DNA from: Pollutimonas subterranea | GTDB lineage: Bacteria > Pseudomonadota > Gammaproteobacteria > Burkholderiales > Burkholderiaceae_B | DNA: 64,000 nucleotides | NCBI RefSeq assembly: GCF_002849655.1 | Contig: NZ_PDNW01000006.1 | Coordinates: 1-64,000, forward strand | Reading direction: 5' to 3' | Part shown: positions 1-8,286 of the stretch, piece by piece | Layout of the letters: each line of letters opens with the position of its first letter | How positions within the stretch are numbered: the first letter of the stretch is position 1 | The notes under the pieces: model-generated | Told to the model about the DNA's origin: nothing | Seen by the model: the letters and a program-made list of their open reading frames with translations, nothing else | Database searches by the model: none | Made by a program: the position numbers and the translations under genes

Positions 1-1
1 T

Positions 2-97
2 CGTACCGTGCGCAACTGGAAGCGCATAGACCAGGTCTGGCTCAACCCGGATAAGGTCAATAAAGAACTACCGGAAACCATGAAGCTCGTTGCATGA
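2..97 (+). CDS. 3' end of an unrecognised ORF (partial)
   Basis: An open frame enters from the left edge and ends at TGA 95-97, giving 31 residues that finish PETMKLVA. I do not recognise the family. Its tail abuts and slightly overlaps the remnant of a LysR regulator, so it could be the end of a mobile-element protein or of a gene fused next to the remnant by a deletion. No terminal inverted repeat could be defined because the upstream sequence is missing. Only the open frame and its stop are seen; the mobile-element idea is inference. Confidence 0.3.
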   Translation, partial: RTVRNWKRIDQVWLNPDKVNKELPETMKLVA

Positions 98-461
98 AAA
101 AGCGGACATCATTGTTGACAAACACCGCGGCTCTGGTGCCATACAACTGCTTGATTACAGCGCTGAATCGGGTATAGGCCGGATCCTGCATCAAATTCTT
201 GGACCGGAGCTGGATCGCTTATCTATCCAGACGGTTTTCACGGCGCACCTGGCCTCTGTACTCAGGCCCATGGTGCTTAGCGGCCGCGGTATCGCATGGT
301 TGCCGCAATCTTTAGTCGCCGACGACCTGCACGCCGGGCGCCTGGTGCTTGCCGGCCCGGAGCAGTGGCATATTCCCTTGCAAGTTCGGCTTTATCGCGA
401 TCGCTCGACATTGAGCCAAGCGGCTGAAATGTTCTGGCAGGCTGTTTGCGACCGTGATTGA
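90..461 (+). pseudogene. LysR-type regulator, N-terminally truncated remnant
   Basis: The frame encodes about 123 residues that look like the C-terminal half of a LysR-type effector-binding domain, including the typical segment LRPMVLSGRGIAWLPQS followed by a late beta strand and a final helix. Intact LysR proteins are near 300 residues with an N-terminal winged helix, which is absent: the frame has a stop at 81-83, just upstream. A TTG at 90 can open the frame but has no convincing ribosome binding site. The remnant probably lost its DNA-binding half through the rearrangement that placed the unknown ORF end at 97. It is probably non-functional. Confidence 0.6.
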
Positions 462-561
462 AATCAGGCGGTCGGCTTTCATGGTCTTTGCAGGATGCTG
501 ACACCGATGAGCTTCTTTGCGAATCCATTCCCGAATTACAGGTTTTAAGCTGTATTGCGGT

Positions 562-610
562 TTTACAAATCAAATTGCGTATGTCTAGATTACGCAGTAC
601 CATTTGTAAA
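562..610. promoter_or_regulatory. hipBA operator candidate: nested dyad
   Basis: Two pairs of inverted arms share the same centre at position 586. The outer arms are TTTACAAAT (562-570) and ATTTGTAAA (602-610). The inner arms are TGCGTA (576-581) and TACGCA (591-596). The dyad ends 24 bases before the hipB start. HipB proteins are known to repress their own operon by binding palindromes upstream, so this is the expected place for an operator. The match is to symmetry, not to a known consensus sequence. Confidence 0.6.
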
Positions 611-634
611 CCGAAATAACAGCCTGAGGTTTGT

Positions 635-895
635 ATGGTCGACTTCCCCGTCCGGACGGCAGAGCAACTGCCGGCATTGCTCCAGGGCTTTCGAAAGCAG
701 GCCGGTTTGACTCAGGCTGCCACGGCATTACGGCTGGGTGTTACGCAACAGACACTCTCCGCGTTGGAGCGCAATGCAGACAAAATCAGTGCTGATCGCC
801 TGCTACAGGTTCTCAACATTTTCGGCGTAGAGCTCGTCTTGCGCCAAGTGGGCGACCCGCCAGCAAGCCAGAACTCCTCCGGCCCCGTATGGTAA
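635..895 (+). CDS. hipB: HipB-like antitoxin, XRE-family repressor
   Basis: An 86-residue protein with one helix-turn-helix of the XRE/Cro type at about residues 22-46 (LTQAATALRLGVTQQTLSAL), the size and layout of HipB antitoxins. HipB dimers neutralise the HipA kinase and bind the operon operator. The start ATG at 635 follows GAGG within the sequence CCTGAGGTTTGT. The partner kinase gene begins 4 bases after the stop, so the two are co-transcribed and probably translationally coupled. A nested dyad just upstream is the likely autoregulatory site. Confidence 0.85.
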   Translation: MVDFPVRTAEQLPALLQGFRKQAGLTQAATALRLGVTQQTLSALERNADKISADRLLQVLNIFGVELVLRQVGDPPASQNSSGPVW

Positions 896-899
896 GCCC

Positions 900-2252
900 A
901 TGGGTCGACGTTCTCACACACGAGCCCTCGGCCTCTGGATGAATGGCGCCTTCGTTGGTACGTGGAGCGTTCAGCCCCATACCGGCGAAGCCCTTCAGTA
1001 CAGCAACGACTGGGTAGCTTCCGAACAGGGCCGACCGTTGTCGCTGTCCCTTCCTTTCACGCCAGGCAATGGGCCTCATCGCGGCGATGCTGTTCGTGCC
1101 TACTTCGAGAACCTGTTGCCGGACAGCAAGGCCATTCGCGAGCGTGTTGCACGCCGGTTTCGGGCAGGCTCTACCGATGCGTTCACCTTGCTGGCCGAGG
1201 TTGGCAGGGACTGTGTGGGTGCGTTGCAAGTACTGCCCGACGGTGCAGTGCCAACACGCGTTACGTCGGTACAGGCAACGCCTATGAGCGACGCCGAGGT
1301 GGCGCAGCTACTACGTGGTGTAGTGACGCCGGCACAAATGGGCGGCCCTGAACTCGACGATGATGACTTTCGCATCTCTATCGCCGGTGCGCAGGAAAAG
1401 ACAGCGCTGTTGCGGTTCAACGGCCAATGGAGCCGGCCGCGGGGCGCGACTCCAACCTCCCACATCTTCAAGCTGCCGCTGGGTCTGGTTGGCAACATGA
1501 AGCTTGATTTAAGCGAGTCGGTCGAGAATGAGTGGCTGTGCTCGCAAGTTCTGGGCGCTTACGGCTTGCCGGTTGCGCGCACCGAGCCTTTGCAATTCGA
1601 GGACATGAAGGTGCTCGCGGTGGAGCGGTTTGACCGGATGTGGTGGGACAACCAAGATGGGGCGCCTTGGCTTATCCGGCTGCCGCAGGAAGACATGTGC
1701 CAGGCCACCGGCACGCAGCCACACCTGAAATACGAGGCCGACGGCGGCCCCGGAGTAGATCGCATCATGGGCTTGCTGGAGACATCCCGGCAGTCCGAGC
1801 GTGACCGGCGGACGTTCTTCCAGTCCCAGGTGTTGTTCTGGATGTTGTGCGCGCCGGATGGCCACGCGAAGAATTTCAGCCTGTTCCTGCGTCCGGGTGG
1901 CAGCTACGAGCTCACGCCGCTGTACGATGTGCTGTCAGCCTATCCAATTCTCGGGGAAGGGCGAGGGAAGCTGTCGCCCTTCCGTGCGAAGATGGCCATG
2001 GCCGTGCGCGTCAAGAACCCACACTGGGTCATGCGCGACATCCGGCGCCGGCACTGGCTGGCCGTGGGCGAGCGCTACGGTGTTGTGACCGCCGATGGCC
2101 GTGGGGCGCAACTTGTCGTTGACGACTTGGTCTCCCGAACACCGGATGTCCTGCGCGTAGTCCGTGCCAAGCTGCCGCATGGATTCCCTGAAGGTTTGGT
2201 CGACAGCATATTGAGCGGGCTGCAGGCGGCAGCCGATCGGCTCGCTGGCTAG
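900..2252 (+). CDS. hipA: HipA-like serine/threonine kinase toxin
   Basis: A 450-residue protein close to the usual HipA length (E. coli about 440). The N-terminal couple-HipA domain covers roughly residues 10-115. The P-loop segment ISIAGAQEKT starts at residue 159; its Ser160 corresponds to the autophosphorylated Ser150 of E. coli HipA. The catalytic loop APDGHAKNFS (about residue 318) and the metal-binding segment LYDVLSA (about 341) are both present, so the kinase should be active. HipA of E. coli phosphorylates glutamyl-tRNA synthetase and causes growth arrest; the target here is not known. The start is ATG at 900; the ribosome binding site is weak, consistent with coupling to hipB. Confidence 0.88.
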   Translation: MGRRSHTRALGLWMNGAFVGTWSVQPHTGEALQYSNDWVASEQGRPLSLSLPFTPGNGPHRGDAVRAYFENLLPDSKAIRERVARRFRAGSTDAFTLLAEVGRDCVGALQVLPDGAVPTRVTSVQATPMSDAEVAQLLRGVVTPAQMGGPELDDDDFRISIAGAQEKTALLRFNGQWSRPRGATPTSHIFKLPLGLVGNMKLDLSESVENEWLCSQVLGAYGLPVARTEPLQFEDMKVLAVERFDRMWWDNQDGAPWLIRLPQEDMCQATGTQPHLKYEADGGPGVDRIMGLLETSRQSERDRRTFFQSQVLFWMLCAPDGHAKNFSLFLRPGGSYELTPLYDVLSAYPILGEGRGKLSPFRAKMAMAVRVKNPHWVMRDIRRRHWLAVGERYGVVTADGRGAQLVVDDLVSRTPDVLRVVRAKLPHGFPEGLVDSILSGLQAAADRLAG

Positions 2253-2321
2253 AATTTGGCCAAGTAGTCCGGAAACGATGGCCGGCCGCATGGATCGTGG
2301 AGCAGGATGTGCGCAATGGCC

Positions 2322-2678
2322 TCAGACGTCGACAATAGGCACAAAGCCGCCGAATATCATCCGCTTGCCATCGAAGGGCATTTCTTCTCCCATGGCTTTC
2401 ATACGGGGGTCGGACATCATCTTCTCGTTGGCGGCGTCTCGCACCTCTTTGGATGGATACTCGAGCCAGCTGAATACAACGACCTCGTCGTCCTTGGCTT
2501 TCACCGCGCCGCGGAAGTCCGTCACCTTGCCCCCGGGCACATCGTCCCCCCAGCACTCGACGAAACGGGTGGCGCCGAACTCCTTGAACAGATGGGACGC
2601 CTGCTCGGCATGCTTGCGGTACGTCTCTTTGTTCGCGGCCGGTACCGCTACAACGAATCCTTCTACGTAGTTCATCAT
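2322..2678 (-). CDS. DUF1428 (YbaA-like) family protein
   Basis: A 118-residue protein beginning MMNYVEGFVV. It has the ferredoxin-like alpha/beta pattern of the DUF1428 family, including VVFSWLEYPSKEVRDAAN and the MIFGGFVPI end. The family has no established function; members resemble dimeric alpha+beta barrel proteins. The start was set at 2678 because GGAGAAC lies directly before the tandem ATG codons. A longer reading frame upstream has no support. The neighbour upstream on the same strand is a GntR regulator, 124 bases away. Confidence 0.75.
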   Translation of the reverse strand: MMNYVEGFVVAVPAANKETYRKHAEQASHLFKEFGATRFVECWGDDVPGGKVTDFRGAVKAKDDEVVVFSWLEYPSKEVRDAANEKMMSDPRMKAMGEEMPFDGKRMIFGGFVPIVDV

Positions 2679-2802
2679 TGTTCTCCTGGTTGAAGCCGGG
2701 ACGGCTCCGGGCGCAGGCATCCTGGAACGCAAGAACCCGGTCTGCATGAGAATAAGATTGAACTCGAGTATGGTCAATGCCCCATGCTGCGGGCGTTTTT
2801 GA

Positions 2803-3507
2803 TCATAAATAGATGCGGGCAAGGCCTTGCGTGATTGACGCGACGATGCGCTCGCGCCGGCTGCAAATATGCTGGGCAAGGATGGCCTGTGCGCGATCCT
2901 GGTCGCGTTTGACCAGCGCTTCGACAATTTCTGAATGCTCGCGCTGGGTGGAATCCCGACCAACGTTCTCCATGTCGATCCAGCGGATGAAGCGCAGTCG
3001 TTCGTTCAGGCTGTTAAGTATGCGCTTGAGTTCGGCGTTGCGCGCCATGTCCGCGATGCGCAAATGAAAACCTTCGTCGAGTTCGACCAGCTTCTCGCTT
3101 GATGCGGTGGCCGGCGTCGCCATGCTGGCCGCCAGGAACTCGGAGATATCCTGCAGCTGCTGTTCCGTTGCGCGGTCGAATGCCAGGCGCAGGCATTCAC
3201 GCTCTATTGCCATTCGGGCTTCGTAGAGATCGGCCATTTCCTGGATGTCCAGCGGCTTGCGTATATAGCCTCGGGTGGACTCCACCAACAGGCCTTCACT
3301 CGCCAGGCGGTTCAGGGCTTCGCGTATCGGTGTGCGACTGACGCCGAAACGCGCCGCGAGTTCCAGTTCATTCAGGCGCTCGCCAGGCTTCATTTCGTAG
3401 GAAATGGCCATGTTTCTGAGGGCGGCGAATACACCCGCGGCCCGGCCGCGCTGGCTGGGCTTGGCGCTGGGCTTTGCATCGGGCTTGGTAGGCTTGGACG
3501 TTGCCAT
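2803..3507 (-). CDS. GntR-family regulator, FadR/FCD type
   Basis: A 234-residue protein. The winged helix lies at about residues 20-85 (ELAARFGVSRTPIREALNRL) and is followed by an all-helical FCD effector domain with the DEGFHLRIADMARN and QREHSEIVEAL metal-ligand segments. It is transcribed divergently from the ThDP enzyme gene, so it most likely controls that operon and itself; FCD-type regulators usually respond to a small carboxylate. The start at ATG 3507 (MATSKPTKP) has no strong Shine-Dalgarno sequence; an upstream ATG at 3552 would add 15 residues and is also poor. Confidence 0.85.
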   Translation of the reverse strand: MATSKPTKPDAKPSAKPSQRGRAAGVFAALRNMAISYEMKPGERLNELELAARFGVSRTPIREALNRLASEGLLVESTRGYIRKPLDIQEMADLYEARMAIERECLRLAFDRATEQQLQDISEFLAASMATPATASSEKLVELDEGFHLRIADMARNAELKRILNSLNERLRFIRWIDMENVGRDSTQREHSEIVEALVKRDQDRAQAILAQHICSRRERIVASITQGLARIYL

Positions 3508-3581
3508 GTTTATCTGTCTGTATACCGAAAGGAACTGTAATTTAAACGGCATTTAGGAGGGGTGCCGCCGTTTTCCCGGAA

Positions 3582-3600
3582 TCGGGACGCTGCGTCCCGA
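3582..3600. repeat. Perfect 8-bp dyad in the GntR/ThDP intergenic region
   Basis: TCGGGACG and CGTCCCGA form perfect arms around a 3-base centre. The dyad lies 5 bases before the AT-rich operator candidate, between the divergent genes. It may be a second protein-binding site or an RNA hairpin in one of the two leaders; no T-run makes it a convincing terminator. Confidence 0.4.
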
Positions 3601-3604
3601 ATCT

Positions 3605-3630
3605 TTAAGTATATTATTATGTATACTTAA
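3605..3630. promoter_or_regulatory. GntR operator candidate
   Basis: TTAAGTATA (3605-3613) and TATACTTAA (3622-3630) form a perfect 9-bp inverted repeat with an 8-base spacer, about 98 bases before the ThDP gene and 98 bases before the GntR start. FadR-subfamily GntR proteins bind short AT-flanked dyads of this kind. The position between divergent regulator and target supports an operator; the exact contact bases are unknown. Confidence 0.55.
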
Positions 3631-3727
3631 ATGCATCATGGCAGTGTTGGCGTGCCGGTCCAGTCCGAGCGGCGTGATGAGCGTCATAGTCAATACAAGC
3701 CTGTCGGTGTGCACCTGAGGAGATGTG

Positions 3728-5422
3728 ATGAGCAAGATAAATGGCGCGGATGCGTTGGTCCGCATGCTGCAACTGAACGGCGTAAAGCATATTTTCGGCC
3801 TATGTGGCGATACCAGCTTGCCGTTCTACGATGCGCTGGCGCGCCTGGATCACGGCATTGACCACATACTCGCTCGTGACGAGCGCAGTGCGGGCTACAT
3901 GGCAGACGCGTATGCACGCGTCACCAATAAAGTCGGCGTGTGTGAAGGTCCCAGCGGCGGCGGCGCGACATATTTGCTGCCCGGCCTGGTCGAAGCTAAC
4001 GAGTCGTCAATCGCCGTTCTTGGGATCACGACTGACGTATCCGTTACCTCGCGCGGCAAGTTTCCCTTGACTGAACTGGACCAGCAGTCCTTATATCGTC
4101 CGCTGACCAAATGGAATACGACCGTAAATCGCGTTGAAGAAATTCCCGATGCAGTACGGGGCGCGTTCCGGGCAATGACCACCGGCAAGCCGGGTGCCGC
4201 CCATATATGCCTGCCTTACGATGTGCAGAAGCAGCAGATCGACGCGGCATCGGTATGGGCGCAAGAAGGCCACGACACTTTCCCGGCCATGCGTAGCGCT
4301 CCGAATGCCGCCGATATCGAAAAAGCGGCCGAGAAACTGGTGGCGTCCAGCGCGCCGGTCATTATTTGCGGCGGCGGCGTGGTGCTGTCGGGAGCGTGTG
4401 AAGCGCTCGACATTCTGGCCACCACGCTGAACGCGCCGGTTTGCACGACCATCAGCGGCAAAGGCAGCTTGGCCGATACACACCCATTGAATGCGGGTGT
4501 GATTGGCGCCAATGGCGGCACGGACGCAACGCGCGCAGTGGTCGCCGGCGCGGACCTGGTGCTGTTTATCGGCTGCCGTGCGGGATCCACGACGACGGAA
4601 CACTGGCGCTTTCCATCGCGCAGCATTCCCGTCCTGCATATTGATGCGGATCCGATGGTGATAGGAACCAATTATCAAACCGATGTGGCAATGGTCGGCG
4701 ATGCCTTGCTGGCCTTGACGCTGCTGAACCAGGCCGTAACGGATCGTATTGGGAAACGTCCGGCAGCCGTGGCGGACGGACGGGCAATCACACAGGCCGC
4801 ACGCGATGCCAAGCAAAAGGCCTTATTGGGCTTGGCCTCCGAGTTGTCGACCCCCATTAAGCCCGAGCGAGTGCTCGATGCCTTGAATCGCTTGCTGCCC
4901 GACCATGCCGTGGTGGTCGCGGATCCAGGAACACCTTGTCCTTATTTTTCCGCCTACTTTAATTCCAACCGTCCGGGCCGTCACTTCATTACCAACCGCG
5001 CCCACGGCGCGCTGGGCTTCTCGCTGGCAGCCGGTATCGGAGCTTCGTTCGGCCGGCCCGACTCGGTGGTTGTCTCCGTCATGGGCGATGGAAGCTTCGG
5101 CTTTACCTGCGGCGAATTGGAGACGCTGGTACGTCGCAATATTCCCTTGAAGATGATCGTGTTTTCGAATAGCGTTTTCGGCTGGATCAAGGCGAGCCAG
5201 CAAGAAGGCTACGAGCAGCGCTATTTTTCCGTTGATTTCAGTCGCACGAACCACGCCAAGGTGGCCGAGGCGTTTGGCGTCAAGGCATGGACGGTTTCCG
5301 ACCCGGCCGATGTGGATGCGGCAATCAAGGCGGCGCTGGCGCATGACGGTCCCGCGCTGGTCGACGTGATTTCGCAGGAGCTGCAGGACACAGCCGTTCC
5401 TGTCAGCCAATGGATGGGGTAG
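3728..5422 (+). CDS. Thiamine diphosphate-dependent enzyme, acetolactate synthase-like
   Basis: A 564-residue three-domain ThDP enzyme. The N-terminal pyrimidine-binding domain holds the conserved activator Glu in ARDERSAGYMADAYAR (about residue 51). The central domain is Rossmann-like. The C-terminal pyrophosphate domain carries GDGSFGFTCGELETL, with the metal-binding Asn in the segment IVFSNSVFGW. These fit the family of acetolactate synthase, benzoylformate decarboxylase and sulfoacetaldehyde acetyltransferase; the substrate cannot be read from the sequence. ATG 3728 follows AGGAG with 5-base spacing, better than the GTG at 3725. It is divergent from a GntR regulator and upstream of a cysteine-desulfhydrase-like gene, which suggests 2-oxo-acid or sulfur-compound breakdown. 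Confidence 0.8.
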   Translation: MSKINGADALVRMLQLNGVKHIFGLCGDTSLPFYDALARLDHGIDHILARDERSAGYMADAYARVTNKVGVCEGPSGGGATYLLPGLVEANESSIAVLGITTDVSVTSRGKFPLTELDQQSLYRPLTKWNTTVNRVEEIPDAVRGAFRAMTTGKPGAAHICLPYDVQKQQIDAASVWAQEGHDTFPAMRSAPNAADIEKAAEKLVASSAPVIICGGGVVLSGACEALDILATTLNAPVCTTISGKGSLADTHPLNAGVIGANGGTDATRAVVAGADLVLFIGCRAGSTTTEHWRFPSRSIPVLHIDADPMVIGTNYQTDVAMVGDALLALTLLNQAVTDRIGKRPAAVADGRAITQAARDAKQKALLGLASELSTPIKPERVLDALNRLLPDHAVVVADPGTPCPYFSAYFNSNRPGRHFITNRAHGALGFSLAAGIGASFGRPDSVVVSVMGDGSFGFTCGELETLVRRNIPLKMIVFSNSVFGWIKASQQEGYEQRYFSVDFSRTNHAKVAEAFGVKAWTVSDPADVDAAIKAALAHDGPALVDVISQELQDTAVPVSQWMG

Positions 5423-5522
5423 GCGAGTTCAGCTGAAGCAATTTTGTGGCTGGCGTTACTATGGCTACCCGCGCTGATCTTCACGTGGCGTCAAGCATGC
5501 AAATATTTTGGACAATGAAAAC

Positions 5523-6638
5523 ATGACACAGCAGAAGTGGGTGCAGCAGGCCGTATCCAGCATCGAGGCCGACTTCAACCGTTCGGCCGACACCCACCTC
5601 ATTCCCGTGGCGCTTCCAGCGTATCCGGGAATCCAGCTGTATCTGAAAGATGAGTCCAGTCATCCCACTGGCAGCCTGAAGCACAGGCTGGCTCGTTCAT
5701 TATTCCTGTATGCGCTATGCAATGGCTGGCTGAACGAGCACAGTACCGTGATCGAAGCGTCATCCGGCTCGACGGCGGTGTCAGAGGCTTATTTTGCCCG
5801 CCTTATCGGCTTGCCTTTCATCGCCGTCATACCAAAGAGCACGTCAGTCGAGAAGATTGCCGCCATCGAGTTCTATGGCGGACATTGCCATTTGGTGGAT
5901 AAGTCCCACGAAATCTACGGTGAGTCGGAGCGGCTGGCACGCGAACTGGGCGGCCATTACATGGATCAGTTCACGTATGCGGAACGGGCGACGGACTGGC
6001 GCAGCAACAACAATATTGCCGAGTCGATTTTTAACCAGATGCGGCAAGAGAAACACCCTATACCGGCATGGGTGGTCTGCAGCTGCGGAACAGGGGGCAC
6101 GACAGCCACCATAGGGCGCTACATCCGCTACCGTGGCTATGAAACCCGGGTTTGCGTGGCCGACCCTGAGAACTCTGTGTTCTATGACGCCTATACCTCC
6201 GGCGACAGCACCTTATCGCATGAGCAGGGTTCGCGTATCGAAGGCATCGGGCGCCCCCGGGTCGAGAAGTCATTCATTCCCAGCGTCATCGACTGCATGG
6301 TCAAGGTGCCCGACGTGGCCTCTTTGGCCGCCTTGCGATATTTGCACGGCAGCCTGGGGCGGCGCAGCGGCGGCTCTACCGGCACCAACTTTATCGCTGC
6401 GCTGCATCTGGCCCGGCAAATGCACGAAGCGGGCCAAAGCGGTTCGATTGTGACGATACTGTGCGACAGCGGCGAGCGCTACATGCAAACCTACTATGAC
6501 GATGCGTGGTTGACGTCACGACAATTGGATATCGCGCCGGCGCTTGCCGCGCTGACAGCCTGCGCGGACCACGGCGATGACATGCCGTGGGATCTGGCCG
6601 AAGGCGTGCGCAGCACCAAGGTTTTCACGCACAATTAG
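5523..6638 (+). CDS. PLP fold-type II enzyme, Cds1-like L-cysteine desulfhydrase
   Basis: A 371-residue protein of the cysteine synthase/cystathionine beta-synthase fold. The PLP lysine is in [14 protein letters not shown], the substrate loop is [14 protein letters not shown], and the phosphate loop is [15 protein letters not shown]. From memory these segments and RSADTHL resemble the Mycobacterium Cds1 cysteine desulfhydrase more than CysK or CysM; Cds1 converts L-cysteine to sulfide, ammonia and pyruvate. This is a recollection, not a search. It lies 100 bases downstream of the ThDP enzyme on the same strand and is probably co-transcribed. The start is uncertain: ATG 5523 is preferred over TTG 5508, and neither has a strong ribosome binding site. 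Confidence 0.7.
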   Translation: MTQQKWVQQAVSSIEADFNRSADTHLIPVALPAYPGIQLYLKDESSHPTGSLKHRLARSLFLYALCNGWLNEHSTVIEASSGSTAVSEAYFARLIGLPFIAVIPKSTSVEKIAAIEFYGGHCHLVDKSHEIYGESERLARELGGHYMDQFTYAERATDWRSNNNIAESIFNQMRQEKHPIPAWVVCSCGTGGTTATIGRYIRYRGYETRVCVADPENSVFYDAYTSGDSTLSHEQGSRIEGIGRPRVEKSFIPSVIDCMVKVPDVASLAALRYLHGSLGRRSGGSTGTNFIAALHLARQMHEAGQSGSIVTILCDSGERYMQTYYDDAWLTSRQLDIAPALAALTACADHGDDMPWDLAEGVRSTKVFTHN

Positions 6639-6667
6639 CCGCTACAGCAATCGTGCGCTGTTTGGCT

Positions 6668-7393
6668 CTAGCCTTTCGATGCGAGCACCTGGCCGGCGGC
6701 CTCGGCGGCGACGCGAGCGAGCTTATAAGACTCATCCAATACCCTTGTGGCGTAGCCGCGTGCATTGCCTGAGTATTTTTTAAGTGCTTTATTCAGGCTG
6801 CCATCGGCTTTTTCCAGATACTCTTCCAGTACGTCGGCCCCGACCCGGATATTCACTTCGGGATCGAAGAGCGACTCGGAAGGGTGCAGCTTATCGGGGT
6901 GCCATCGGCGAACCACCTGCATCAAACCTTGGGCGCCATAGCGGCTTTGCACTTTTGGACGAAACGCGCTCTCTTTCTGCATCATGGCAATAAGAAGCTC
7001 CGGTGACATCCCTTCGCGCTTGCTTGCTTCTTTCCAGGCCAATTCCACGTACTCGCGAATCGTCGATTCGCTTTTGCCAAACTTGGCGGCCAGATACTCG
7101 GTTTGTGCTTGTATCTTCGCTTCGTTCTCGAGCCCTGGCAACTGACCCTGCTCCAGGGATTTGAAGCGCGGAGTCGGCGCTGAATAGCTGCCAGGCTCCA
7201 GTGGTTGCAGTTGCAACGTGACCCGCTGGGTCAAGGGATGCCATTCCTGTCCGTAAAGCTCTCCGGCCACGACGGCCTGAGGGACAAGGGCACCCGCCGT
7301 CAGAATCAGCGTGGTGGTAAGTTGACGGACGCTACGGGTAGTGAAGGCTTGCGCTGCGGATATAGTCTGTTCAAGCTGCTTAATGAAGTTCAT
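6668..7393 (-). CDS. Lytic transglycosylase, SLT domain
   Basis: A 241-residue exported protein. An N-terminal hydrophobic stretch (about residues 20-42, ending AVVAGE) looks like a signal sequence. The C-terminal half is a goose-lysozyme-like SLT domain with the catalytic Glu in MMQKESAFRP, then RYGAQGLMQVV and the late NPEVNIRVGA-like segment DPEVNIRVGADVLEEYL. Such enzymes cleave the glycan strands of peptidoglycan. The start MNFIKQ at 7393 follows AGGA with 4-base spacing; the frame stays open further upstream but without support. No secretion-system genes are nearby, so a general cell-wall role is likely. Confidence 0.85.
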   Translation of the reverse strand: MNFIKQLEQTISAAQAFTTRSVRQLTTTLILTAGALVPQAVVAGELYGQEWHPLTQRVTLQLQPLEPGSYSAPTPRFKSLEQGQLPGLENEAKIQAQTEYLAAKFGKSESTIREYVELAWKEASKREGMSPELLIAMMQKESAFRPKVQSRYGAQGLMQVVRRWHPDKLHPSESLFDPEVNIRVGADVLEEYLEKADGSLNKALKKYSGNARGYATRVLDESYKLARVAAEAAGQVLASKG

Positions 7394-7815
7394 GGGTCCT
7401 GAGCCGCCACAGCCCGACCAAGTACGCAGAGCTGGCCTACGGCCTTTCAGGCTGGCCGTTATCGAGGAGTTCTGGCACTGGCGGCGATCGAGTCCCTTGA
7501 AAGGGGAAAACTCAATCAATGGCTGTGTTGCGGTCTGATTTATTGATGTTCCGCGCCGGTCGAGGCCGCGTTTTGTGTTGGGGACCATATCATTGACTCT
7601 CCCATGCTGCACTTACCAAATGTAAAAGACCTACTGAATAGCAACAGGATCGAATTTCCCGTTTGGAGGTCGCGCAAGCACCGGTGGCCCTGGGAATTGC
7701 AGGTTTCCACTGCAACAAGCAGGAGCTTCCGGATAGGCGTACGGTAGGATAGTTTTACGTTTTGGCGCTATGGGCCAAGCGCTTTACCTTTTATGGCGGT
7801 TGTCCGAATGGCGCT
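7394..7815. other. 422-base stretch without a clear gene
   Basis: The stretch lies between the transglycosylase start and the 3' end of the VOC gene and must hold the transglycosylase promoter and leader. On the minus strand a stem ACGGCC/GGCCGT (7439-7459, 9-base loop) sits about 45 bases before the start codon. I see no recognised riboswitch or tRNA. Frames open through here are short and lack ribosome binding sites. Confidence 0.4.
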
Positions 7816-8244
7816 TTAGAAGGTCACTTTCACGGAGGCGGCACTGCGATTGGCCTTGCCGTGGTAGACCGCCTCGATATTATTGCCATCGGGATCCAGT
7901 ACGAAGGCCGCGTAATAGTCGGGATGGTATTCACGCAGGCCGGGTGCGCCGTTACCCTTGCCACCATGATCAAGTGCGGCCTTATAGAACGCATCGACCA
8001 TTGCCCGGTCTTGCGCCTGGAACGCCAAGTGATGGCGCCCGGTCAATTGGCCGGTGGCGGCCGGGCTATCCGCGGTCGAGATGACCAGTTCATCGGCCCA
8101 GAAGTAGCCATCACCGGTTCCACCGATAGGGATGTTCAGGACGTCAAGGACAGCGCTATAAAATTTCTGGCTCGCCGCCAGATCGCGTACGATAAGCTGG
8201 ATATGGTCGATCAAGCGACCGCGATGCAATTCCTGGATTTCCAT
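7816..8244 (-). CDS. VOC superfamily (glyoxalase/bleomycin-resistance fold) protein
   Basis: A 142-residue protein with the paired beta-alpha-beta-beta-beta modules of the VOC superfamily. Likely metal ligands are His14 in IDHIQLIVRDL, the His pair in GRHHLAFQAQD, and Glu in DGNNIEAVYHG. Members include dioxygenases, glyoxalase I and antibiotic-binding proteins; the segment DPDGNNIEAVYHG is common in uncharacterised members and gives no substrate. The start at 8244 follows AGGAG with 6-base spacing. It is divergent from the ampC gene, with 42 bases between the two starts, so the promoters must overlap. Confidence 0.82.
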   Translation of the reverse strand: MEIQELHRGRLIDHIQLIVRDLAASQKFYSAVLDVLNIPIGGTGDGYFWADELVISTADSPAATGQLTGRHHLAFQAQDRAMVDAFYKAALDHGGKGNGAPGLREYHPDYYAAFVLDPDGNNIEAVYHGKANRSAASVKVTF

Positions 8245-8286
8245 GGCGCTCTCCTGTTAGCAAAGGCTGGAAAAGGATAAATCAAT

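Noticed and set aside
7394-7500. Possible riboswitch before the lytic transglycosylase gene (stem ACGGCC/GGCCGT).
   Set aside because: No conserved core of a known cyclic di-nucleotide or other riboswitch class could be matched by eye; only a simple stem is present.
7394-7612. N-terminal extension of the lytic transglycosylase.
   Set aside because: The extension has no signal or domain character, whereas MNFIKQ at 7393 has AGGA and is followed by an export segment.
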